Origin: Alphaproteobacteria bacterium
GTDB taxonomy: Bacteria > Pseudomonadota > Alphaproteobacteria > RF32 > CAG-239
Direction: 5' to 3'
DNA length: 5,718 nt
NCBI GenBank assembly: GCA_017963715.1
Contig: JAGCTK010000008.1
Span: forward strand, 1 to 5,718
In this document: positions 1 to 5,718 of the stretch, piece after piece
Numbering within the stretch: the stretch's first letter is position 1
Layout of the letters: every line of letters starts with the position of its first letter
Position numbers and translations under genes: made by a program
The notes under the pieces: model-generated
Told to the model about the DNA's origin: nothing
The model's input: only the letters and a program-made list of their open reading frames with translations
Databases searched by the model: none

Positions 1-702
1 GCTTTCGGTATCGATTTTACAACCTTGATGCTTCTGCAAGGTCCGGCAACCGGACGCAGTATTGTGTTGGTCACCCCTGATGCCGGGCGTTCGATGTTTA
101 CCTATTTGGGTGCGGCGCAACGATTAAACGAAGATGATATCGATGCCGAGATGATCAAATTGTCTAAATATATCTTTTTGGAAGGTTATTTGTTTGATGT
201 GGATACGGCTAAAAAAGCCTTGATGAAAGCGGCTGATTTGGCTCATCGATTCGGTCGCCAAGTTGTGTTTACGTTGTCTCAAACGGGAAATATGGCTGTC
301 AATCAGGCGCAAATTTTGGATTTTATTAAAAATAAGGTGGATATTTTGTTTGCCAATGAGCGCGAAATCAAAAATCTCTATGGTATCAATGATTTGGACG
401 AGATTGTCCGTCAACTCAAATCACAGGTGAATTTAGCCTCAATCACGCTTGGGGACAAAGGGGCTATTGCGCTTGATGGGACGCAAACGGTGCGTGTCGA
501 GGCAAAATCAGTGGAAGAAGTTGTGGATACGACAGGCGCCGGTGATTTGTATGCAAGCGGTTTTATTCACGGCCTACTTGAAGGTCAAAGCCTCAAAACT
601 TGTGCAAATATGGGATGTCTTGTGGCGTCCGAAATTATCACACACTATGGCGCACGTGCCGAAACGGCGCTTAAAAGCCTGCTTAAACGGGAAATGGTGT
701 AA
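1..702 (+). CDS. PfkB-family carbohydrate/nucleoside kinase, adenosine kinase-like (5' partial)
   Basis: This kinase probably transfers phosphate from ATP to a sugar or nucleoside hydroxyl in the cytoplasm. The frame is open from base 1, so the N-terminus lies outside the window; 233 codons are visible, and with a family length near 330 residues about 100 are missing. An ATG at 25 exists but falls inside the conserved fold and is not the true start. Ribokinase-fold motifs seen: a substrate-lid segment GRSIVLVTPDAGRSMFTYLG (codons from about 52), the NxxE motif (N-E-R-E, 355-366) that helps bind Mg/phosphate, a TLGDKG segment (445-462) near the nucleotide site, and PfkB signature 2, DTTGAGDLYASGF (from 526), with the catalytic-base Asp at codon 544-546. 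The ending, with CANMGCLVASEIITHYGAR, matches what I recall of alphaproteobacterial proteins annotated as adenosine kinase. Family is certain; the substrate is inferred, and other sugars are possible. Stop is TAA (700-702), 14 nt from a convergent gene. Confidence 0.9.
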   Translation, partial: AFGIDFTTLMLLQGPATGRSIVLVTPDAGRSMFTYLGAAQRLNEDDIDAEMIKLSKYIFLEGYLFDVDTAKKALMKAADLAHRFGRQVVFTLSQTGNMAVNQAQILDFIKNKVDILFANEREIKNLYGINDLDEIVRQLKSQVNLASITLGDKGAIALDGTQTVRVEAKSVEEVVDTTGAGDLYASGFIHGLLEGQSLKTCANMGCLVASEIITHYGARAETALKSLLKREMV

Positions 703-716
703 AAAAATACAAATTT

Positions 717-1346
717 TTAAGCGTAAAAACCTTTGTCTTTATCGTAAAAAATCATACGGACTTCGGCATTTTTGATTTTTTCGGTCAACACTTCCGGACA
801 AATTTTAAGAAGCATAAAGCGTATCACACCGCCGTGCGCGACGACCGCGACATTTTGAAGATTGGAATTGGCATCAAGGTGTTTTTGGATGGCGTTCATA
901 AAGCGTTCGCGCGCCTCAAGTTTTGTCTCGCCCTTGGGGTAACAAAACGTATCATATTTCGGACTGAAAGAATGGTATGCGGCCATTAAATCGGTGCCGT
1001 TTGAAAAACTGTAACCTGCCGTGCGGTATGGGGGATTGAAACTCATTTGTTCTAAATCTTCAATTTTTGTGCCCTCGTATATGCCGTTTGAAAATTCTTT
1101 GAGACCGTCATCATAAACAATCGGTGCGGGGATTTGTTCGGCAATAATTTGGGCGGAGTCTTTCGTGCGCTTTAAGGGCGAACACAAAATAAGGTCAAGG
1201 CTCACACCGATGCTTTTAAGATTTTGGGCGGTTTGCAGAATTTGGTCGCGCCCGAAAGGTGTTAAATCCGTTTCGATTTGCCCCGAAATTTTATGCTCGA
1301 CATTGGCAACTGTTTGCCCGTGACGTATCAGATAAAGTGTGGTCAT
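717..1346 (-). CDS. Histidine phosphatase (phosphoglycerate mutase-like) family protein
   Basis: A cytoplasmic phosphatase or mutase of the branch that works through a phosphohistidine intermediate. With the ATG at 1346 it has 209 residues, normal for single-domain members. MTTLYLIRHGQT opens with the RHG motif (R8, H9, G10), where H9 is the phospho-acceptor. CSPLKRTKDSA gives the phosphate-binding Arg (R60), LKEFSNGIYEG the acidic residue (E84), and VVAHGGVIR the second catalytic His (H171). The stretch between about 95 and 140 is less conserved and would shape the substrate pocket. A TTG start at 1364 would add six residues, but nothing resembling a ribosome site precedes it; the ATG has a weak GAG just upstream and puts the first beta strand at the usual distance from the terminus, so I chose ATG. 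Substrate is not predictable: relatives include cobalamin phosphatase (CobC), sugar-phosphate phosphatases and true mutases. No cobalamin genes are nearby. It converges on the kinase and diverges from mrcA. Confidence 0.9.
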   Translation of the reverse strand: MTTLYLIRHGQTVANVEHKISGQIETDLTPFGRDQILQTAQNLKSIGVSLDLILCSPLKRTKDSAQIIAEQIPAPIVYDDGLKEFSNGIYEGTKIEDLEQMSFNPPYRTAGYSFSNGTDLMAAYHSFSPKYDTFCYPKGETKLEARERFMNAIQKHLDANSNLQNVAVVAHGGVIRFMLLKICPEVLTEKIKNAEVRMIFYDKDKGFYA

Positions 1347-1447
1347 ATTCTCAATGTTTTGCAAAGTTGTTTTACTGTATGATAAGCGTATAGTGTTTAT
1401 TTTTTCTTAAATCCGGCAAAATGAAAATGTCGAATAAAATATTTGTA

Positions 1448-1488
1448 TGATTTTTGAACGTTTTTCCAAAAAATCATTTGATTTTTTG
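1448..1488. repeat. Nested AT-rich inverted repeats upstream of mrcA
   Basis: CAAAAAATC (1467-1475) and GATTTTTTG (1480-1488) form a perfect 9-bp inverted repeat around a 4-base ATTT loop. The left arm can pair instead with an upstream copy, TGATTTTT (1448-1455) against AAAAATCA (1469-1476), 8 bp with a 13-base loop. The two pairings exclude each other. The right arm covers the predicted -35 box of the mrcA promoter, so an operator is possible. In AT-rich intergenic DNA such repeats can also arise by chance. It lies upstream of the predicted transcription start, so it is not obviously an mRNA leader structure for mrcA. Confidence 0.45.
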
Positions 1489-1506
1489 ATAAATCCTTTG
1501 TATGTT
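1478..1506 (+). promoter_or_regulatory. Candidate sigma-70-type promoter for mrcA-prfB operon
   Basis: TTGATT (1478-1483) and TATGTT (1501-1506) each match 4 of 6 consensus positions and are spaced by exactly 17 bases. Transcription would start near 1513, leaving a leader of about 23 nt before the mrcA ATG. The placement is right, but AT-rich DNA makes weak matches common, and no experimental support can be seen. Confidence 0.3.
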
Positions 1507-1525
1507 AAGGCAAGTTTGACGATAA

Positions 1526-1530
1526 AAGAG
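1526..1530 (+). promoter_or_regulatory. Ribosome binding site of mrcA
   Basis: AAGAG lies 5 bases before the ATG at 1536. The start is fixed by context: an in-frame TAA at 1506-1508 lies just upstream, and no other ATG, GTG or TTG in this frame occurs between it and 1536. Confidence 0.55.
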
Positions 1531-1535
1531 CAGCG

Positions 1536-3947
1536 ATGTTTAAATTTTTTTCTGCCATAATCAGTGCCGGTTTGTTTTTCTTGGCACTTGTGCTGATTGC
1601 CGTGACCATTTTCTTGAAACGCATCAGCGATGATTTGCCCGATTATAAGCAACTGCAAAAATATGAGCCGCCGGTGACGACACGTCTGTTTGCCGGTGAC
1701 GGACAATTGCTGATGGAGTATGCCACCGAAAAGCGTATTTTTGTGCCGGTTGATAAAATTCCGGATCGGGTCAAAAATGCCTTTATCGCCGCGGAAGACA
1801 AACATTTTTACCAACACGCCGGTATTGATTATACGGGCGTTGTGCGTGCCGTTTTGAACAATTTGAAAAACATCGGCAAAGGTCGTCGTCCGATTGGCGC
1901 TTCGACCATCACGCAACAGGTTGCCAAGAATTTTTTCTTGTCGTCCGAGGTGTCATATATTCGCAAAATCAAAGAAGCGATGCTTGCCAACCGCATGAAT
2001 AAAGCGTTTACGAAAAATCATATTTTGGAATTGTATTTGAACGAAATTTATCTCGGCAATCGTGCCTACGGTGTGGCGGCTGCGGCTCTCAACTATTTTG
2101 ACAAGGCCCTTGATGAACTTGAAATTGAAGAAGTGGCTTATTTGGCGGCTCTGCCGAAAGGCCCGAACAATTATCATCCCGTCAAAAGATATGATGCGGC
2201 CGTCACACGTCGCAATTGGGTGATTTCGCGTATGCAAGAAGACGGCTATATCACGGCAGAAGAAGCCGAAGCGGTCAAACGAAAACCCTTAAAAGTCGTG
2301 ACACGTCAAAACGGATTTTTGAAAGATGCCGAGTATTACAGCGAAGAAGTACGTCGGACGATTGTGCACAATTTGGGCGAAGATGCTTTATATGAGGGCG
2401 GTTTGATTGTGAGAACAACGATTGACCCGAAAATACAAAGTATCGCGACGCACGCATTCAGACAGGGACTTTTTGACTATGATTTGCGTCACGGTTGGCG
2501 CGGTGCCGAAAAAAATATCGCTTTGGATGAAAATTATCGCCAAACGCTTAAAGATACCGCACTGACAAAAGGTGCAGAGCCGTCGTGGCAAAAAGCGGTG
2601 GTCTTAAAAGTTCAAAAAGAGTTTGCGAATATTGAACTTGAAAACGGAACTACAGGCAAAATTCACTTAAAAGACGTGGCTTGGGCAAAGCCCGCGCTCA
2701 AAAATAAATATGTCGGTCCGGCACCGAGCGATATGAATACGGTCCTTACCCGAGGTGATGTCATTTATGTCGAAAAGCGTGCCGAAGATGATGCCTACGG
2801 CTTGCGTCAAATTCCGGATGTTGAAGGGGCAATGGTTGTCATCGATCCGAATACGGGACGCGTGTTGGCATTGGTGGGCGGTTTTTCATTTGAAAAATCG
2901 CAGTTTAACCGTGCCACACAGGCTTATCGGCAAACCGGTTCATCTTTCAAACCTTTTGTGTATTTAGCCGCACTTGAAATGGGATATTCTCCCAATGATT
3001 TGATTTTGGATGCGCCGTTTGTGTTGGATCAGGGGGCAGGGTTGCCAAAATGGAAGCCTGTCAATTATTCTAAAAAATTCTACGGATTAATGACGTTGCG
3101 TCAAGGTATCGAACAATCCAAAAACTTAATGACCGTCCGCTTGGCACAAGATATCGGCATGGATAAAGTTGCCTCAATGGCCAAACGTGTCGGTATCAAT
3201 GACAATTTACCCGAATATCTGTCGTCTTCTTTGGGGGCGACGGCTGCACGTGTTTTGGATATGACGGCGGCATATGCCATTATTGCCGGCGGCGGCAAAA
3301 AAATCAGCCCGTATTTGATTGAACGTATTCAGGACAGAACAGGCAAAACAATCTACAAACACGATACTTATGATTGCGCAGACTGTAATCCGGCACATTT
3401 TGAAAACCAAAATCCGCCCGCGCATCCGGATACGCGCGAGCAAGTGATTGACCCGTTGTCGTCTTACCAAATGATTTCAATGCTTGAAGGCGTGGCCGTT
3501 CGCGGAACCGGTGCACGATTGAGATCCTTAAACAGACATTTGGCTGGCAAAACCGGGACAACAAATGACAATAAAGATGCTTGGTTTATCGGTTTTTCAC
3601 CTGATTTGGTGGCAGGCGTTTATGTCGGCTATGACGAACCTGTCAGTTTGGGCAGAATTGAGACGGGTGCTTCGGCGGCGCTGCCTGTGTTTTACACATT
3701 TATGCAAGAGGCCTTACAAGGTGTGCCGAATACCAATTTCAGAATGCCCAAAGGGATTAAATTGGTTCGTGTCAATCCGCAAACGGGTAAACTTTCACAA
3801 CCTTCCGACGAAACGGTCATCATCGAGGCCATCAAGCCCGACTACAGTTTTGATACCAATAAACAACGCACCATTGGATATGGTGAAGATGAGGTTATAT
3901 TAGATACACAAAGCGACGGCGGCGTGCAAGTCGGCGGTGAGTATTAG
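1536..3947 (+). CDS. mrcA: Penicillin-binding protein 1A, bifunctional glycosyltransferase/transpeptidase
   Basis: A class A PBP (also called PonA) that polymerises lipid II into glycan strands and crosslinks the stem peptides on the periplasmic face of the inner membrane. At 803 residues it is full length for alphaproteobacterial PBP1A. Order of parts: short N-terminus with a membrane anchor at about 5-27; GT51 glycosyltransferase at about 55-230, with AAEDKHFYQHAG (catalytic E87), GASTITQQVAKNF (121-133), RKIKEAM (second Glu, E147) and ELYLNEIYLG (165-174); an OB-like insert at about 320-430 typical of PBP1A; and a transpeptidase domain at about 430-725 with GSSFKPF (nucleophile S469, K472), SKN (528-530) and KTGTT (672-676). 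All catalytic residues are present. A CADC pair (C614, C617) sits between the SxN and KTG motifs. A Gly- and acid-rich tail closes the protein. Stop is TAG; prfB follows after 14 nt, so the genes are probably co-transcribed. Confidence 0.97.
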   Translation: MFKFFSAIISAGLFFLALVLIAVTIFLKRISDDLPDYKQLQKYEPPVTTRLFAGDGQLLMEYATEKRIFVPVDKIPDRVKNAFIAAEDKHFYQHAGIDYTGVVRAVLNNLKNIGKGRRPIGASTITQQVAKNFFLSSEVSYIRKIKEAMLANRMNKAFTKNHILELYLNEIYLGNRAYGVAAAALNYFDKALDELEIEEVAYLAALPKGPNNYHPVKRYDAAVTRRNWVISRMQEDGYITAEEAEAVKRKPLKVVTRQNGFLKDAEYYSEEVRRTIVHNLGEDALYEGGLIVRTTIDPKIQSIATHAFRQGLFDYDLRHGWRGAEKNIALDENYRQTLKDTALTKGAEPSWQKAVVLKVQKEFANIELENGTTGKIHLKDVAWAKPALKNKYVGPAPSDMNTVLTRGDVIYVEKRAEDDAYGLRQIPDVEGAMVVIDPNTGRVLALVGGFSFEKSQFNRATQAYRQTGSSFKPFVYLAALEMGYSPNDLILDAPFVLDQGAGLPKWKPVNYSKKFYGLMTLRQGIEQSKNLMTVRLAQDIGMDKVASMAKRVGINDNLPEYLSSSLGATAARVLDMTAAYAIIAGGGKKISPYLIERIQDRTGKTIYKHDTYDCADCNPAHFENQNPPAHPDTREQVIDPLSSYQMISMLEGVAVRGTGARLRSLNRHLAGKTGTTNDNKDAWFIGFSPDLVAGVYVGYDEPVSLGRIETGASAALPVFYTFMQEALQGVPNTNFRMPKGIKLVRVNPQTGKLSQPSDETVIIEAIKPDYSFDTNKQRTIGYGEDEVILDTQSDGGVQVGGEY

Positions 3948-3961
3948 GGAACAATGAAGTC

Positions 3962-5072
3962 ATGCGTGCGGAAATAGAAAATATTGCTCTTAAAACAAAG
4001 CAGACCATTGATCTGCTGAGGAGGTTTCTTTGACTATGACAATGCCCTTATCCGCTTGGAAGAATTGCAGGCGTTGAGCCAAAATCCGGACTTATGGAAT
4101 GACCCCGCTCATGCTCAAAAATTGATGAGCGAAAAAAATCATTTAGCATCTGCCATTGATAATTATCAAAAAATTGTTGCATCCTATGAAGACAATCTTG
4201 AAATGGCCGATTTGTATGAGCAGGATGACGAAATGTCCGAACAATTGTTGGCCGATTTTCAAAAGTTGGAGGCTTGGGTCGAACAACAAAAATTGGAGGC
4301 GTTTTTGTCGGGTGAGGCCGATAAAAATGATGCTTATCTCGAAATTCATGCCGGAAGCGGCGGTACGGAAGCGCAAGATTGGGCCGAGATGCTATTGAGG
4401 ATGTACACCAGATGGGCCGAAAAACATCATTATCAAGTGAGCTATGAAGAAGAAACGGCAGGTGATGTGGCCGGTATCAAGTCCGTGACCATTAAAATCA
4501 GCGGATACAATGCTTACGGGTGGCTCAAATCCGAAAGCGGTGTGCACCGGTTGGTTCGCATTTCGCCTTTTGACAGTAATGCCAGACGACACACCAGTTT
4601 TGCATCGGTGGATGTCTATCCCGTGGTGGATGATGATATTGATATCGAAATTAACGAGGCCGATTGCCGCATTGATACCTATCGGGCATCGGGTGCCGGC
4701 GGACAGCACATCAACAAAACGGACTCAGCGGTTCGAATCACGCACCAACCGACAGGTATTGTTGTTCAAAGCCAAAGCCAACGTTCGCAATTTCAAAACC
4801 GTGAAACCGCATGGAAAATGCTCAAAGCAAGGCTTTATGAATTGGAGTTGCAAAAACGCTCGGATGAGCAAAAAGAAAAACGCGACAATATGGGGGATAA
4901 CGGTTGGGGTTATCAAATAAGATCTTATGTTTTGCAACCTTATCGCTTGGTCAAAGACCTGCGGACGGGGGTTGAAACCTCAGATGATAAGGCAGTCCTC
5001 GACGGCGATATTGATTTGTTTTTATCGGCTTATTTGGCCTATCTCGGTGGAAAAAAGGCCGCAGCATCATGA
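3962..5072 (+). CDS. prfB: Peptide chain release factor 2, made by +1 programmed ribosomal frameshift
   Basis: RF2 recognises UAA and UGA in the ribosomal A site and triggers release of the finished peptide. The coding sequence is 3962-4030 joined to 4032-5072: 23 codons starting MRAEIENIALKTKQ, then an in-frame TGA (4031-4033), and after skipping T4031 a further 346 codons beginning DYDNALIRLEELQ, giving 369 residues (E. coli has 365). Parts in order: N-terminal helical domain 1 (about 1-110); the anticodon-reading tripeptide SPF at 201-203; and the catalytic GGQ at 246-248 within RASGAGGQHINKT, whose Gln is the usual target of the methylase PrmC. Alanine at 242 corresponds to the E. coli position 246, where K-12 carries Thr. 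SPF rather than a PxT motif makes it RF2, not RF1. The start is ATG 3962, with AGGGA (3946-3950) overlapping the mrcA stop; the ATG at 3954 is out of frame and soon stops. The break is regulatory, not a pseudogene. Confidence 0.97.
4019..4034 (+). promoter_or_regulatory. RF2 autoregulatory +1 frameshift site
   Basis: AGGAGG (4019-4024), three bases (TTT), then CTT TGA C (4028-4034). This is the same arrangement and spacing as the E. coli prfB site (AGGGGG TAT CTT TGA C), here with an even more canonical Shine-Dalgarno core. When RF2 is scarce, the ribosome pauses at UGA, the internal Shine-Dalgarno pairs with 16S rRNA, the Leu-tRNA slips from CUU to UUU, and translation continues in the +1 frame. 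When RF2 is plentiful, translation stops after 23 codons. The mechanism is established for prfB; its action in this organism is inferred from the conserved bases. Confidence 0.95.
5055..5072 (+). promoter_or_regulatory. Overlapping stop/start (ATGA) with weak ribosome binding site
   Basis: The prfB stop TGA (5070-5072) overlaps the ATG (5069-5071) of the next gene. A weak AAGG (5055-5058) lies 10 bases before that ATG, inside prfB. This arrangement suggests that ribosomes finishing prfB restart on the next gene, so its output would follow full-length RF2 synthesis. Confidence 0.6.
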
Positions 5073-5718
5073 GAAAGCACTATTACATCCGTAAAATTTT
5101 AGACTATCTCGGCGTGACGGCTTTGCTGTCGGTGCTGATATTTTTGTGGGTGCTTTATCAAGGGCCTATTTCCGTGCCGTTCTTAAAACCGTATATCATA
5201 AAAGCCTTAAATACGGAACAAAGCGAATACAGTATTGATATCGGTGAAGTCAATATCGAGTTGGTTCGTTCTTTGCAACCGGTCAAAATTATTGCAAAAA
5301 ACGTTGTGCTGAAAAAAAATGATGACACCTTATCGGTGAAGACCAAAAAACTGTTTTTATCATTTAGTATTCGTGCCTTGTTGCAGGGTTTGATTGCGCC
5401 GAGCAGCATTTTGATTAAAAATCCGGAAGTGGCCGTGTTTACGACATATGGTGTTGAAAAAAACAAAGAAAACGAAATTAACCGAAAAAAGTTTGAATAT
5501 TATGTCGATAGGTTTAACGGGTTTTTGGAGCGTTTTCATGCCGAAGATAAAATTTATATTGAAAGTTTTATCAATGATATCACCATCCAAAACGCGTCTA
5601 TTGAATTTCATGAAGTGGATTTGGGTAAAAAATGGCAGTTTACAAATGCAAACCTCAGTTTTGACAGGGCATTGACGAATTTTAAGTTGTCGGCATCGGG
5701 TGTGGTGGATTTGGAGGA
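5069..5718 (+). CDS. AsmA-like / DUF3971-type membrane-anchored envelope protein (3' partial)
   Basis: 216 codons are visible and the frame is still open at the window edge. The protein begins MRKHYYIRKILDYLG, with a basic N-terminus followed by one hydrophobic segment at about 14-30, consistent with an inner-membrane anchor and a periplasmic body. Next comes a pattern typical of the alphaproteobacterial AsmA/DUF3971 group: GPISVPFLKPYI (32-43), a YSIDIGEVNIEL strand, then SIRALLQGLIAPSSILIKNP (100-119) and strand-rich repeats such as ITIQNASIEFHEVDLGKKW. Family members are usually about 1000 residues or more, so most of it lies outside the window. Relatives (AsmA, TamB, YhdP) bridge the periplasm and are linked to phospholipid transport or outer-membrane integrity; the same role here is inferred. 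The start is chosen because ATG overlaps the prfB stop and directly precedes the anchor. The middle (about 128-150) is Lys/Asn-rich. Family assignment is by recognition of pattern, not by a search. Confidence 0.75.
   Translation, partial: MRKHYYIRKILDYLGVTALLSVLIFLWVLYQGPISVPFLKPYIIKALNTEQSEYSIDIGEVNIELVRSLQPVKIIAKNVVLKKNDDTLSVKTKKLFLSFSIRALLQGLIAPSSILIKNPEVAVFTTYGVEKNKENEINRKKFEYYVDRFNGFLERFHAEDKIYIESFINDITIQNASIEFHEVDLGKKWQFTNANLSFDRALTNFKLSASGVVDLE

Noticed and set aside
1367..1394. TTGTTT and TATAGT spaced by 16 bases as a plus-strand promoter.
   Set aside because: It would start transcription about 135 bases before mrcA with a weak -35; the pair at 1478-1506 is better placed. It cannot be excluded as a secondary promoter.
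1407..1916. Minus-strand open frame of 169 codons overlapping the start of mrcA.
   Set aside because: It lies mostly antisense to the conserved GT51 domain of mrcA and has no recognisable domain or convincing ribosome site; it is a shadow of the coding strand.
3954..3977. ATG at 3954 as a start for prfB.
   Set aside because: It is out of frame with the RF2 leader and meets a stop after seven codons; ATG 3962 gives the expected RF2 N-terminus.
4031..4033. Internal TGA in prfB as evidence of a pseudogene or sequencing error.
   Set aside because: The flanking AGGAGG, 3-nt spacing, CTT TGA C and the complete RF2 downstream match the known regulatory frameshift exactly.
4036..4077. ATG at 4036 lies 11 bases after the AGGAGG of the frameshift site and could start a 13-codon peptide in the third frame.
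   Set aside because: The AGGAGG is explained by the RF2 frameshift element, the peptide has no recognisable features, and the spacing is long for initiation.
5158..5466. Minus-strand open frame of 102 codons opposite the AsmA-like gene.
   Set aside because: The plus-strand frame shows a membrane anchor and family pattern over the same bases and is coupled to prfB; the antisense frame has none of these.

Overview
The window looks like ordinary chromosomal core sequence from a low- to mid-GC (roughly mid-40s % by eye, not computed) alphaproteobacterium. The PfkB kinase, penicillin-binding protein 1A (PBP1A) and release factor 2 (RF2) all read like alphaproteobacterial family members, and the adjacency mrcA-prfB is one I associate with that class. 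The wording of the proteins suggests an AT-rich, possibly uncultured or host-associated lineage, but the genus cannot be named from this window. UGA acts as a stop here and tryptophan is written TGG, so the standard bacterial code applies.

Layout. Positions 1-702 (+) hold the 3' two-thirds of a PfkB-family, adenosine-kinase-like sugar/nucleoside kinase, cut by the window's left edge. A histidine phosphatase (phosphoglycerate mutase family) runs convergently at 717-1346 (-); only 14 bases separate the two stop codons. A 190-base divergent intergenic region (1347-1535) carries a nested AT-rich inverted repeat and a plausible sigma-70-like promoter. It leads into mrcA (PBP1A, 1536-3947, +). Fourteen bases later comes prfB (RF2, 3962-5072, +), whose reading frame is split by an internal UGA. 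It carries a textbook +1 programmed frameshift site (AGGAGG, 3 nt, CTT TGA C). The prfB stop overlaps by 4 nt (ATGA) the start of an AsmA/DUF3971-like envelope protein, which runs off the right edge (5069-5718).

How the genes work together. mrcA, prfB and the AsmA-like gene are packed tightly enough to be one transcription unit, probably driven from the promoter ahead of mrcA. Two products act at the cell envelope (peptidoglycan polymerisation and crosslinking; probable inner-membrane-anchored lipid or outer-membrane biogenesis factor) and one in translation termination. RF2 regulates its own synthesis through the internal UGA. The kinase and phosphatase on the left are metabolic and have no evident functional link to the operon.

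I looked for an undescribed system on both strands and do not see one. There is no mobile element, CRISPR array, tRNA/rRNA or defence-like cassette. The most notable element is the intact RF2 frameshift site, a known mechanism. The palindromic region ahead of mrcA is the only unexplained structure.
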